From contig DDTH01000018.1 in NCBI GenBank assembly GCA_002344055.1, positions 62,219-126,218 of the forward strand: a stretch of 64,000 nt of DNA, read 5' to 3'. The position numbers and the translations under genes are program-made. This document shows positions 1 to 8,135 of the stretch, in pieces; positions within the stretch are counted from its first letter, which is position 1, and every line of letters begins with the position of its first letter. Source of the stretch: Sphingomonadales bacterium UBA2369 (lineage in GTDB: Bacteria > Pseudomonadota > Alphaproteobacteria > Sphingomonadales > Sphingomonadaceae). The notes beneath the pieces are model-generated. The model did not search any database. It had not been told where the DNA came from and saw only the letters and a program-made list of their open reading frames with translations.

Positions 1-162
1 CCCCGGCACGTCGGCGAAATCGACGCCGGTCTGGTCGAGGCTTCCGATCTCGAACAGCAAAGGCTCTTCCAGCATCAGCGCGCGATTGCCGGTGAAGGTC
101 GTGCCCTCTGTCTCGCCGGCTTCCGGGGTGGTGGGCTTCCAGCCGCTCTGGTTGATCGTCAT
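1..162 (-). CDS. gcvPB: Glycine dehydrogenase (decarboxylating) subunit 2, N-terminal fragment
   Basis: Only the first 54 codons are present; the gene runs off the left edge. The ATG at 162 overlaps the TGA of gcvPA in an ATGA junction, so the pair is probably translationally coupled. The fragment reads MTINQSGWKP and continues with NRALMLEEPLLFEIG, which fits the start of the PLP-binding subunit of the two-subunit P-protein of the glycine cleavage system. That subunit carries the PLP lysine, which lies beyond the window. The call rests mostly on position directly after gcvPA and on the short N-terminal match. Confidence 0.85.
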   Translation of the reverse strand, partial: MTINQSGWKPTTPEAGETEGTTFTGNRALMLEEPLLFEIGSLDQTGVDFADVPG

Positions 163-1517
163 GCCAGCACCTCCTGCAGCGCAGCGGCAAAGGTTTCGAC
201 ATCCTCCTTCGTGGCCGTCTCGGTAACCGCGACGATCAGGCCGTTCTCCAGCGCGTCCACGCCCGGGTAAAGGCGGCCGAGCGAGACACCGCCAAGGATG
301 CTTTGGTCGGCCAGCGCACGCACCACCGGCCGCGCTTCCTTCGGCAGCTTCAGCGTGAATTCGTTGAAGAAGGTGGGCGTGACCAGCTCGACGCCCGCTA
401 TGGCACTGAGCCGGTCGGCGGCGTTGCAGGCGGCCGCGTGATTGATCGCCGCAAGCTGCCGCAGCCCCTTCTCGCCCAGCAGGGTCATATGCGCCGTCCA
501 GGCAAGCGCGCAGAGCACCGAGCTGGTGCAGATGTTCGACGTCGCCTTCTCGCGGCGGATATGCTGCTCGCGGGTCGAAAGCGTCAGCACGAAGCCGCGC
601 TTGCCCTCCGCATCCACCGTCTCGCCGGTCAGGCGACCCGGCATCTGCCGCACCAGTTTCTCGGAGCAGGCGAACAGGCCCACATAAGGGCCGCCGAATT
701 GCAGGCCGACGCCGATCGACTGGCCTTCGCCGACAACGATGTCCGCGCCCATCTCGCCGGGCGAAGTGATCGCCCCCAAAGCCACCGGCTCGGTCACCAC
801 CGCGATCAACAGCGCCTTCTTCGCGTGGCAGGCCTCGGCCAGTGCCGTGAGGTCCCCGATCCGGCCGAGAATGTCGGGATATTGCACGACCACGCAGGAG
901 GTCTCGTCGTCGATCAGACCGATGAGGCTGTCCGTATCCGGCTCCGCGACCAGTTCCGGCAGTCGCGTGTCGAGCACATCGCCGGTGAACTTCGCCATCG
1001 TTTCCGCGACCGAGACGTAATGCGGGTGCAAGCCCCCGGACAGAATCGCCTTGCCGCGCCGCGTCACCCGCCGCGCCATCACGATCGCCTCCCAGCAGGC
1101 GGTCGAGCCGTCATACATGCTGGCATTCGCGACATCGCAGCCGAGCAGGCGGGCGACCTGGGTCTGGAATTCGAACAGGACCTGCAGCGTGCCCTGCGCG
1201 ATTTCCGGCTGGTAGGGCGTGTAGCTGGTCAGGAATTCGCCGCGCTGGATGATGTGATCGACGCTGGCCGGGACATGATGGCGATAGGCCCCCGCGCCGA
1301 TGAAGAAGGGCACGTCGCCCGCCGCCATATTCTTGCGCGCCATCGCGCCCAGCTGCCGCTCCACGGACAGTTCTGAGGCATGATCGGGCAGATCCGCGAT
1401 ATTGCCCGTCAGGCGCGCCGCAGCGGGGACATTGACGAACAGATCGTCGATCGAATTCGCCCCGATCACACCGAGCATCTGCCGCCGGTCGGCATCGGAA
1501 AGTGGGAGATAGCGCAT
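159..1517 (-). CDS. gcvPA: Glycine dehydrogenase (decarboxylating) subunit 1
   Basis: A 452-residue protein starting MRYLPLSDADRRQML, the usual beginning of GcvPA, and of normal length for the family (about 440-455). With GcvPB it forms the P-protein, which decarboxylates glycine and passes the aminomethyl group to lipoyl-GcvH. Typical segments are visible: FIGAGAYRHHVPASVDHI near residue 72 and YTPYQPEIAQGTLQ just after, both strongly conserved in this subunit. The ATG lies 13 bases after the stop of the upstream methyltransferase gene, and the 3' end overlaps gcvPB by four bases. It is the fourth gene of a riboswitch-controlled operon. Confidence 0.95.
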   Translation of the reverse strand: MRYLPLSDADRRQMLGVIGANSIDDLFVNVPAAARLTGNIADLPDHASELSVERQLGAMARKNMAAGDVPFFIGAGAYRHHVPASVDHIIQRGEFLTSYTPYQPEIAQGTLQVLFEFQTQVARLLGCDVANASMYDGSTACWEAIVMARRVTRRGKAILSGGLHPHYVSVAETMAKFTGDVLDTRLPELVAEPDTDSLIGLIDDETSCVVVQYPDILGRIGDLTALAEACHAKKALLIAVVTEPVALGAITSPGEMGADIVVGEGQSIGVGLQFGGPYVGLFACSEKLVRQMPGRLTGETVDAEGKRGFVLTLSTREQHIRREKATSNICTSSVLCALAWTAHMTLLGEKGLRQLAAINHAAACNAADRLSAIAGVELVTPTFFNEFTLKLPKEARPVVRALADQSILGGVSLGRLYPGVDALENGLIVAVTETATKEDVETFAAALQEVLA

Positions 1518-1530
1518 GGAGTTCAGCTCA

Positions 1531-2316
1531 CTAGGAAGGTTTGTTCATTCTGAAACGCAGGCGGACATAATCGGCGCGATAGGAGCCGTCCTCCTCGCGC
1601 AATTCGTCCGCCAGCCGCGCCTCGACCGCCTCCGCGATGGCGTCGCGCTCCTCGGCCGGAACGCCGCACACATCGAACCAGCCGGTGCGGAACGTCTTCA
1701 CCCAGCCGGCTATGCCGGTCGGCAGCGGCGTGGGACGGTCGATCAGCCATGCCTCGATCCGATCGAAGCCGGCGGCGGCATAGATGTCGCGAAACTCCTC
1801 CGGCGAGGCATACCATTGCGGATCGACCACCGGCACGTCGTAGCCGCGCTCGGTCAGTTCCTCGCGCACGCCACGGCGCAGGATTTCGAGATTGCCCTCC
1901 CCGCCCATCTCGCCGGCAAAGCGCCCACCGTCCCGCAGCAGCGCGAACACGCCCTTCGCCACCGCGGCGGGATCGAGCATCCAATGCAAAGCGGCATTGG
2001 AGAAAGCCGCGTCGAACTGGCCGAAACGGGCCACCTGCTTGTCGATGCCCAGCAATTGCGCATCGGCGACGAAGGCGTCCACGCCCCTGGCCCGCGCCGC
2101 CTCGACCATCTCCGGCGAGGCATCGAGGCCGATCGCCCGCGCGCCAGACGCGCCGATCTGCTGCGTGAGTGTGCCGTCACCGCAACCAATGTCGAGGATC
2201 AGCTCGTTCGGCTGCGGATCGAGCAGGGTCAAAGCCGCCGCGCCCAAGGCCGGCACGAAGGCGCCGTGCCGCGCATATTCGGCCGGAGACCAGCGGGAGG
2301 CGGCGTTGATCATCAT
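1531..2316 (-). CDS. Class I SAM-dependent methyltransferase inside the gcv operon
   Basis: A 261-residue protein with a clear SAM-binding motif I (LDIGCGDGTL, residues 41-50), the acidic strand-end of motif II (GLDAS), and FDAAFSNAALHWM near residue 105, which resembles trans-aconitate methyltransferase-type enzymes and related small-molecule methyltransferases. The start ATG overlaps the gcvH stop in an ATGA junction, so it is probably co-translated with GcvH. It sits between gcvH and gcvPA, a position normally left empty or held by gcvP itself. The substrate cannot be read from the sequence. A trans-aconitate methyltransferase role is possible, but the operon position makes a link to one-carbon or glycine metabolism an alternative inference. 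Confidence 0.88.
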   Translation of the reverse strand: MMINAASRWSPAEYARHGAFVPALGAAALTLLDPQPNELILDIGCGDGTLTQQIGASGARAIGLDASPEMVEAARARGVDAFVADAQLLGIDKQVARFGQFDAAFSNAALHWMLDPAAVAKGVFALLRDGGRFAGEMGGEGNLEILRRGVREELTERGYDVPVVDPQWYASPEEFRDIYAAAGFDRIEAWLIDRPTPLPTGIAGWVKTFRTGWFDVCGVPAEERDAIAEAVEARLADELREEDGSYRADYVRLRFRMNKPS

Positions 2317-2684
2317 AAAGAGTCGCAGAACGCCTTGTAGGCCGCCGCGTCCATCAGCCCGTCGAGCTGGCCCGGATCGGCGAGCTTCAGCTTGAAGAAC
2401 CAGCCCTCACCCTCCGGATCGCTGTTCACCAGCTCGGGCGTGTCGGCCAGAGCCGCATTGCCCTCGATCACCTCGCCCGTCACCGGCGCATAGACGTCGC
2501 TCGCGGCCTTCACCGATTCGACCACAGCCGCGTCGCCGCCCTGGGCGACCTGGCGGCCCGCCTCCGGCACCTCGACGAAGACGATGTCGCCGAGCTGACC
2601 CTGCGCGAAATCGGTGATGCCGACGGTGGCGGTGTCGCCTTCGACCCGCACCCACTCATGCTCTTTGGAATAATAGACGCTCAT
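2313..2684 (-). CDS. gcvH: Glycine cleavage system H protein
   Basis: A 123-residue lipoyl carrier protein, a normal size for GcvH. The lipoyl-attachment lysine is K59 in the motif ESVKAASD. The conserved N-terminus YYSKEHEWVRVEGD and the acidic FVEVPEAG segment are present. I chose the ATG at 2684 because a strong ribosome binding site (AAGGGAG) lies just upstream; a longer in-frame start at 2723 would run into the end of gcvT and has no family support. GcvH shuttles the methylamine group between the P, T and L proteins. The gap to gcvT is 19 bases, and the stop overlaps the start of the methyltransferase gene. Confidence 0.96.
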   Translation of the reverse strand: MSVYYSKEHEWVRVEGDTATVGITDFAQGQLGDIVFVEVPEAGRQVAQGGDAAVVESVKAASDVYAPVTGEVIEGNAALADTPELVNSDPEGEGWFFKLKLADPGQLDGLMDAAAYKAFCDSL

Positions 2685-2703
2685 GCCGTATCTCCCTTCA
2701 GGC

Positions 2704-3810
2704 TCATGCGCTTTTGCGGACATATTTGTGGGGCACGAACGGCGTCGCCGCGATCGCGCCCTTGAAGATTTTCCCGCGCTGCTCGATCGTCACGGTCGCG
2801 CCGGGCGCGGCCGAAGCGGCGGGGACATAGGCCAGAGCGATCGGCCGTTCGAGCGTGGGCGAGAAGCCGCCGCTCGTCACCTTGCCGACCTCATTGCCCT
2901 CATCGTCCAGCACGCGCGCGCCCTCGCGCACCGGCTGGCGCCCTTCCACGAACAGGCCGGCGAGCAGGCGGATCGCGCCCTGGTCCAGCTCGCGCCCGAT
3001 CCGGTCGGCGCCCGGATAACCGCCTTCATGCCGCCGCCGCTTGGAAATGGCGAAGGCGAGGTTCGCCTCGACCGGGGTCGTGCCCGTGTCCAGATCGTGC
3101 CCGTAGAGCGGCAGACCCGCCTCCAGCCGCAGCGAATCGCGCGCACCCAGACCGATCGGCTTCACCTCCGGCTCACCCGCCAGCAGGTCCGCCACCGCCG
3201 CGACGCGCGCAGCCGGGACCGAAATCTCGAACCCGTCCTCGCCGGTATAGCCCGAGCGGCTGATCCAGGCGCCGGTACCAGCCAGATCGAAGGCACCGCC
3301 GGTCATGAAGGTGAGCTGCTCGACGCCGGGCGCGTGGCGGGCCAGCGCGCCCACCGCCTTCGGCCCCTGCAGCGCCAGCAGCGCCTGCTCCTTCATATGA
3401 TCCAGGATCACGCCGGACGGCAGGCGGTTGCGGAGATGCTCGATATCGCCATGCTTGGTCGCGCCGTTGACGACCATGTAGAAATGCTCGCCGCGCCTTG
3501 TGACCATCAGGTCGTCGATGATCCCGCCATCGTCACGCAGCAGCAGCGAATAACGCAGCCGACCGTCGCGCAGGATCTTCAGGTCCGCGGGCAGCAAGGC
3601 CTCCAGCCCCTTTTCGGCATCGCGCCCGGCAATGATCAACTGGCCCATATGGCTGACGTCGAACAGGCCGGCGCTCTCGCGCGTCCAGCGATGCTCGGCG
3701 ATGATGCCCTCATACTGGATCGGCATTTCATAGCCGGCGAAGGACACCATCCGTGCGCCGCGGGCACGATGCCAAGCGTCGAGCGGGAGTTTCTGGTCGG
3801 CGTCGCTCAT
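2704..3810 (-). CDS. gcvT: Glycine cleavage system aminomethyltransferase (T protein)
   Basis: A 368-residue T-protein that transfers the methylene carbon of aminomethyl-lipoyl-GcvH to tetrahydrofolate and releases ammonia. Characteristic segments include GARMVSFAGYEMPIQYEGI near the N-terminus, the SGLFDVSHMGQ-type region (here SAGLFDVSHMGQ), RSGYTGEDGFEI in the middle and LRLEAGLPLYGHD in the folate-binding region. The start at 3810 is preceded by GGAGA; upstream in-frame methionines would lie between the riboswitch and this site and are unlikely. It is the first gene of the operon and sits about 65 bases downstream of the riboswitch. Confidence 0.96.
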   Translation of the reverse strand: MSDADQKLPLDAWHRARGARMVSFAGYEMPIQYEGIIAEHRWTRESAGLFDVSHMGQLIIAGRDAEKGLEALLPADLKILRDGRLRYSLLLRDDGGIIDDLMVTRRGEHFYMVVNGATKHGDIEHLRNRLPSGVILDHMKEQALLALQGPKAVGALARHAPGVEQLTFMTGGAFDLAGTGAWISRSGYTGEDGFEISVPAARVAAVADLLAGEPEVKPIGLGARDSLRLEAGLPLYGHDLDTGTTPVEANLAFAISKRRRHEGGYPGADRIGRELDQGAIRLLAGLFVEGRQPVREGARVLDDEGNEVGKVTSGGFSPTLERPIALAYVPAASAAPGATVTIEQRGKIFKGAIAATPFVPHKYVRKSA

Positions 3811-3874
3811 TCGCGGTCTCCACTGGCAAGATCGGCGCATATCATCGCCGCGGGTCAGGCCCGCCGCAACCATA

Positions 3875-4075
3875 TACCCCCTCTGTCACGGGACCTGAGA
3901 GCTTTCACCCGGCAATCTCGCCGCCGGGCTTACCCCTTCGGTGGCCCGCCGTCGCCGAAGCTCAAGCGGGCGCTTTCCAGAGTGTCCAGACGGCCGCGCG
4001 GTCCTTTTGCCTGAGAGATTCCGGGGCGGTTGCTCCTTCGGCGCCTCGGCGAACCGAGACCTCTCCCGCGCGTCC
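3875..4075 (-). ncRNA. Tandem glycine riboswitch upstream of gcvT
   Basis: Read on the minus strand, two consecutive aptamers with glycine-riboswitch hallmarks are visible. Aptamer 1 opens with GGGAGAG (about 4063-4069), has GGCGCCGAAGGAGCAA (about 4032-4047), CTCTCAGGCAAAAGGAC (4001-4017) and closes with GGACACTCTGGAAAG (3973-3987). Aptamer 2 has GCCACCGAAGGGGTAAG (3929-3945), CTCTCAGGTCCCGTGACAG and AGAGG (about 3880-3902). This two-aptamer layout ahead of a gcv operon is the classic arrangement, where glycine binding turns on glycine degradation. No poly-U terminator is seen between the riboswitch and gcvT. A short GC hairpin at about 3849-3864 lies in the linker, so control of translation initiation is one possibility. 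Confidence 0.95.
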
Positions 4076-4261
4076 GCCGATCGCCTCGCGACGGCCGGGA
4101 ACGCGGGCGACTTGGGCGCTCGGGCGGAATGAGTCAACCGGAGGCGAAGGAAGGGAACCGGTTTCCCTGTCGCGTGTTCCACTCACAGGCCGGCAGGAGA
4201 TGACCGGCAGTCCTGCATGCTGCCCGTCTTCCCGACCCGGCCCCGATCAGGAGGGTCGATC

Positions 4262-4450
4262 ATGAAGCACGCCAGCAACAGCCGCTCGCGCGACGCCCCG
4301 CGCCCGACCGAGCAGCATGAATATCATAGCGCCGTCGAAGTCGATGAGACCCAGGCGAACTGGCGCGACTGGATCGGCCCGGCGCTCGCCGCCTCGGGCG
4401 TGATCCTGGCCATCGCCCTGCTGTTCCTGACGAATGCGGGGCATATTTAG
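4262..4450 (+). CDS. Small single-pass membrane protein, function unknown
   Basis: A 62-residue protein starting MKHASNSRSRDAPRP, with a good ribosome binding site (CAGGAGGG) six to eight bases before the ATG. The N-terminal half is hydrophilic and charged; residues about 38-60 (IGPALAASGVILAIALLFLT) form one membrane helix near the C-terminus, giving a tail-anchored-like topology. It is transcribed divergently from the gcv operon, separated from the riboswitch by about 190 bases that must hold both promoters. I do not recognise a family. The strong binding site and membrane helix make it a likely real gene. Confidence 0.7.
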   Translation: MKHASNSRSRDAPRPTEQHEYHSAVEVDETQANWRDWIGPALAASGVILAIALLFLTNAGHI

Positions 4451-4477
4451 AGCAAAGCGGACTGCGCTCGCTTCAAA

Positions 4478-5731
4478 TTACCGGCGTCTCGCGAACCGGT
4501 AGGATACCGTACGGTCTTGGCTTTGGACCCATATGGCTGAGCCATTTCGGGTAAAACCGGCTGCAAAGCGGCCTGAGGGCGCATTCAATATTTGTACGAT
4601 TGACCCGTCGCGCATTGAAATCAGCGCCACGCGCTCGCCAGACTCTTCCGGCTCAAGGGCGATAAGGGCGTGATTGCCATCCGGGCTGATTTCGGGCGTC
4701 GAATAGGAATCACGCACGTCAAAATCGCGATAGAGCGACCACAGCCGGCGGCCGCTGGCGACATCGTAGAGTTCGGCCCAGACTCCCCTCTCGGGTTGCC
4801 GCCTCGGACACGGGCCATGATACCCGCCGCACGCATTGGCAAACCCGGCCCTTGGCCGCATGACGAGCAGGTTGCTTCCGTCAAAGCCATGCGTTCCCAT
4901 CCGCGACGCGGCCTGAAGGCCGGGAAGAAGGCGCGGCGGCCTGCCCTGGTCCCACAATATCCAATGGTCCTGCACATCCAGCAGCGCGCGGACACGGCCG
5001 TCGGGTCGCAGAGCGACATAAGCCGCCCGGATTTGTGCATAGATGGCGCGTCCTGCCGGGACCCCGGCAAGCCTCAGGATTTGCTCGATCCGGACCGCGT
5101 CCAGCACCCGGCCGCGTGCCGCATCGACGATGGCAATGGTCGGCGCAGGATTGGGTCTTTCGGGCCGATAGAAACCGCCTTGGGTTCCGAATTTGGCCAG
5201 CGCCAGGCCGCTACCGCCTACCCAGAGGAGGCCATCCAGACTACCGGCCGGATGCGCGAGTCTAGGCAAATCGGCCACACGGCCGTCCGGAAAGAGACGG
5301 ACGGGCTGTAGCGGCGTCGTGACCCAGCCTCCGGGCGCAGGTTGACTGGGATGTCGTGCAGCCCAGACGAACCGCGAATCATCCGACCATTGGAAGAACG
5401 GTTTGCCGCCAAATCCGGCGAACCGCATAAATGTACCCGCATTTGTCTCAAGCGTCGCGGTCCCGGTTCGACCAGAAAGCGGGAGCAGGGTCAGCCGTCC
5501 CCTACGCGCGAACTCGGAAAGGGACGCCAGCATGCGCCCATCGGGCGAAACGGCGGGGTTGAAAGATGAATAGTCACTCTCGGCTGCCTGATGGCAATAG
5601 ACGGCCGCAAGATGAAGCGGCCTCGATCCGCGCGGGCGCAAGTCCGGCGCGCCCGAATCCGAAGAAGCGCATTGCGACGGATCGGCCGGCGCCGACGGCT
5701 GCAGAAGAAGTGCGGCAAGCAGGGCCAGCAT
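4478..5731 (-). CDS. Secreted beta-propeller-like (TolB/WD40-type) protein, function unknown
   Basis: A 417-residue protein with a short signal-peptide-like N-terminus (MLALLAALLLQPSAPA). Several repeats of the form SPDGR/RPDGR followed by a hydrophobic strand (VSPDGRMLASLS, LRPDGRVRALLD, ISPDGNHALIAL) are typical of TolB-like or WD40-like propellers. A cysteine-containing insertion (ANACGGYHGPCPRR) lies around residue 305. There is no catalytic domain after the propeller, unlike S9 peptidases. It stands alone on the minus strand, with its 3' end facing the small membrane protein gene. The role is unknown; periplasmic binding or scaffolding is only a guess. Confidence 0.8.
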   Translation of the reverse strand: MLALLAALLLQPSAPADPSQCASSDSGAPDLRPRGSRPLHLAAVYCHQAAESDYSSFNPAVSPDGRMLASLSEFARRGRLTLLPLSGRTGTATLETNAGTFMRFAGFGGKPFFQWSDDSRFVWAARHPSQPAPGGWVTTPLQPVRLFPDGRVADLPRLAHPAGSLDGLLWVGGSGLALAKFGTQGGFYRPERPNPAPTIAIVDAARGRVLDAVRIEQILRLAGVPAGRAIYAQIRAAYVALRPDGRVRALLDVQDHWILWDQGRPPRLLPGLQAASRMGTHGFDGSNLLVMRPRAGFANACGGYHGPCPRRQPERGVWAELYDVASGRRLWSLYRDFDVRDSYSTPEISPDGNHALIALEPEESGERVALISMRDGSIVQILNAPSGRFAAGFTRNGSAIWVQSQDRTVSYRFARRR

Positions 5732-5830
5732 GATCCCATCCCCGGCAAGACAAAGCGAGAGAATCGAGAGCGCTGTTTCTAACCGCGGGTCAAATTTCAG
5801 CCAAGACGCCGGGCCTGACTCGCCTCGCCG

Positions 5831-7627
5831 TCAGAATGCCTCCGCCGGCAGCGCCATGATCGTGTCGGCGCCCGCTTCGATCTTCTTCCGCAGCGAGATC
5901 GTGTCCGGCATGATCCGCGCCGCGAAGAAGCGGGCGGTGGCGAGCTTGCGGTCGTGGAAGCCGTCGCCGTCGCGGCCTTCGGCGATCGCGGCGGCGCTGA
6001 CCTTCGCCATGCGCAGCCACATCAGGCCCAACGCGACCGTGCCCATGATCGTCATGTACGGATAGGCAGCAGCACCCGCCTGGTTCGGGTTGGCCATCGC
6101 GTTCTGCATCAGCCACATGGTCGATGCCTGCAAATCGGCGGTGGCGGCTTCGAGCGCCTCGGCGAGCGGCTTCAGCGCCTCGTCGCCCTTCGCCGCGCCC
6201 ACTTCCTCGCCGACCATCTTCAGGAAGGCCATGATCGCGCGGCCGCCATTGGCGGGGAGCTTGCGGCCGACCAGGTCCATCGCCTGCACGCCGTTCGTGC
6301 CTTCGTAAATCTGGGCAATGCGGGCGTCGCGGACGAACTGGTCCATGCCCCATTCGCGAATGTAGCCGTGGCCGCCATAGACTTGCTGCATGTTGACCGC
6401 GGCCTCGAAGCCCTTGTCGGTCAGATAGCCCTTGATCACCGGGGTCAGCAGTCCGAGCAGATCATCGGCCTGCTGCTTGGTCTCCTCATCCTGCGCGCGA
6501 CGCATCAGGTCGACCTGCAGCGAACCCCACAGGACCAGCGCACGGGCGGCCTCGTTGAAGGCGCGTGCTTCCATCAGCATGCGCCGCACGTCGGGGTGGA
6601 CGATGATCGGATCGGCCTTCGCCTCCGGATCGCGCGCGTCGGGCACCAGCGCCCGGCCCTGCCGCCGGTCCTTTGCGTAGGTGACGCCATTCTGATAGGC
6701 GACCTCGCCCTGCGCGAGACCCTGCAGGCCGACGCCGAGCCGCGCCGCATTCATCATGATGAACATCGCGGCCAGGCCCTTTTCCGGCTCGCCCACCAGA
6801 TAGCCCTCGGCCTCGTCATAATTCATCACGCAGGTCGAATTGCCGTGAATGCCCATCTTGTGCTCGATCGAGCCGCAGCTGACGCCGTTGCGGGCGCCGA
6901 GAGAGCCGTCTTCGTTCACCAGGAACTTGGGCACGATGAAGAGGCTGATGCCCTTCACCGTGTCCGGCGCGCCGGCGATCTTCGCCAGCACGAGGTGGAT
7001 GATGTTCTCGGCCAGATCATGCTCGCCGGAGGAGATGAAGATCTTCGTGCCGCTGATCTTGTAGCTGCCGTCGGCCTGCGGCTCGGCGCGGGTCTTCAGC
7101 AGGCCCAGATCGGTGCCGCAATGCGGCTCGGTCAGGTTCATCGTCCCGGTCCATTTGCCGGAGACCATGTTGGGCAGATAAGTGCGCTTCTGCTCCTCCG
7201 AACCCTTCACCAGGATCGACGCCTCCGCGCCCGCCGTCAGGCCGTGATACATTTCGAACGCCTGATTGGCGGAGAGCAGATACTCGCTGACCGCGGTGCC
7301 GATCAGCTGCGGCAGGCCCTGCCCGCCATATTCCTCCGGCGCAGACAGGCCCGGCCAGCCGCCCGCGACGAACTGGTCCCAGGCGTCCTTGAAACCGGCG
7401 GGAGTCGTCACCGAGCCGTCGTCATGGCGCGTGCAGCCTTCCTCGTCGCCCACCCGGTTCAACGGCGCCAGCACTTCGGAGCAGAATTTGCCCGCCTCGT
7501 TCAGGATCGCCTCGATCATGTCCGGGGTCGCATTCTCGAAGCCCGGCAGGTTCGAGTAGCGCTCGATCCCCAGCACATCCTCGATGATGAACCGCGATTC
7601 GCGGACGGGGGCGGTATAGGTCGGCAT
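5831..7627 (-). CDS. Acyl-CoA dehydrogenase (long, C-terminally extended type)
   Basis: A 598-residue FAD-dependent acyl-CoA dehydrogenase, oxidising acyl-CoA at the alpha-beta bond. It has the usual N-terminal helical domain, the TEPHCGTDLG middle segment near residue 166, and the C-terminal FAD domain with IAQIYEGTNGVQAMDLVGR, in which E442 is the expected catalytic base. The extra C-terminal part of about 130 residues marks the longer subfamily seen in fatty-acid or DMSP-type degradation clusters. It follows a MerR regulator gene by 45 bases on the same strand, which suggests a regulated two-gene unit. The exact chain-length specificity cannot be read. Confidence 0.93.
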   Translation of the reverse strand: MPTYTAPVRESRFIIEDVLGIERYSNLPGFENATPDMIEAILNEAGKFCSEVLAPLNRVGDEEGCTRHDDGSVTTPAGFKDAWDQFVAGGWPGLSAPEEYGGQGLPQLIGTAVSEYLLSANQAFEMYHGLTAGAEASILVKGSEEQKRTYLPNMVSGKWTGTMNLTEPHCGTDLGLLKTRAEPQADGSYKISGTKIFISSGEHDLAENIIHLVLAKIAGAPDTVKGISLFIVPKFLVNEDGSLGARNGVSCGSIEHKMGIHGNSTCVMNYDEAEGYLVGEPEKGLAAMFIMMNAARLGVGLQGLAQGEVAYQNGVTYAKDRRQGRALVPDARDPEAKADPIIVHPDVRRMLMEARAFNEAARALVLWGSLQVDLMRRAQDEETKQQADDLLGLLTPVIKGYLTDKGFEAAVNMQQVYGGHGYIREWGMDQFVRDARIAQIYEGTNGVQAMDLVGRKLPANGGRAIMAFLKMVGEEVGAAKGDEALKPLAEALEAATADLQASTMWLMQNAMANPNQAGAAAYPYMTIMGTVALGLMWLRMAKVSAAAIAEGRDGDGFHDRKLATARFFAARIMPDTISLRKKIEAGADTIMALPAEAF

Positions 7628-7672
7628 CCTTGGCTCCGTTTATGGTTCTTATCGTTGTCGTTGTTGCAGGGT

Positions 7673-8098
7673 TCAGGCGCGCGCCGGATGGTCCGCCTGA
7701 GCGACCATGGCGACGAAGCGCTCCAGCTCATCGATGGTCGCGTCGATATCCAGTTTCTGCTTCTTCAGCAGATCGACCCGCGAGCGGCATTTCTCCAATG
7801 TCACCTCGCGCTGGGCGCGGCGGCCGTCGCCCTTGTCGTACAGGTCGATCATCTCGCGAATGTCGGCCAGGCTGAAACCGACGCGCTTGCCGCGCAGGAT
7901 CCACGCGAGCCGCGCGCGATCACGCCAACTGTAGATGCGCGAAAGGCCCTGCCGCTCCGGCGAGATCAGCCCCTCATCCTCATAGAAACGCAGCGCCCGC
8001 GGCGTGACGCCGAATTCGGTGCACAGATCGGTGATCGAATAGGAATGCTCGCTCGCGGCATGTCCTTCGAAATCGGATTGGAAGGCGGCGTTGGGCAT
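7673..8098 (-). CDS. MerR-family transcriptional regulator, LiuR-like
   Basis: A 141-residue regulator with an N-terminal MerR helix-turn-helix (YSITDLCTEFGVTPRALRFY, then EDEGLISPER and a wing with YSWRDRARL), followed by a dimerisation coiled coil (residues about 90-130). No metal-binding cysteine pair is present, so it is not a typical metal sensor. It resembles the MerR branch (LiuR type) that controls branched-chain amino acid and fatty-acid degradation. This fits the acyl-CoA dehydrogenase gene 45 bases downstream and the ACGT-rich palindrome 16 bases upstream of its own start. Autoregulation together with control of the dehydrogenase is inferred. Confidence 0.9.
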   Translation of the reverse strand: MPNAAFQSDFEGHAASEHSYSITDLCTEFGVTPRALRFYEDEGLISPERQGLSRIYSWRDRARLAWILRGKRVGFSLADIREMIDLYDKGDGRRAQREVTLEKCRSRVDLLKKQKLDIDATIDELERFVAMVAQADHPARA

Positions 8099-8113
8099 GG
8101 CCGCGGCATTTAC

Positions 8114-8135
8114 TTTACGTTCACGTCAACGTCAA
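8114..8135. promoter_or_regulatory. 22-bp palindrome, candidate operator of the MerR regulator
   Basis: The sequence TTTACGTT-CACGTC-AACGTCAA is an imperfect inverted repeat matching its own reverse complement at 18 of 22 positions. It lies 16 bases upstream of the regulator start codon and overlaps the stop codon of the neighbouring lipoprotein gene. MerR proteins bind such palindromes between promoter elements, and the ACGT core resembles my recollection of LiuR-type sites. Binding is inferred. Confidence 0.6.

Noticed and set aside
303..1376. Long plus-strand frame opposite gcvPA
   Set aside because: It is an antisense shadow typical of GC-rich DNA, rich in Arg/His, without motifs.
4120..4140. 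A sigma-70 promoter for the gcv operon at the TTGACT word (minus strand, 4132-4137)
   Set aside because: No convincing -10 element lies at the right distance, so I did not call it.
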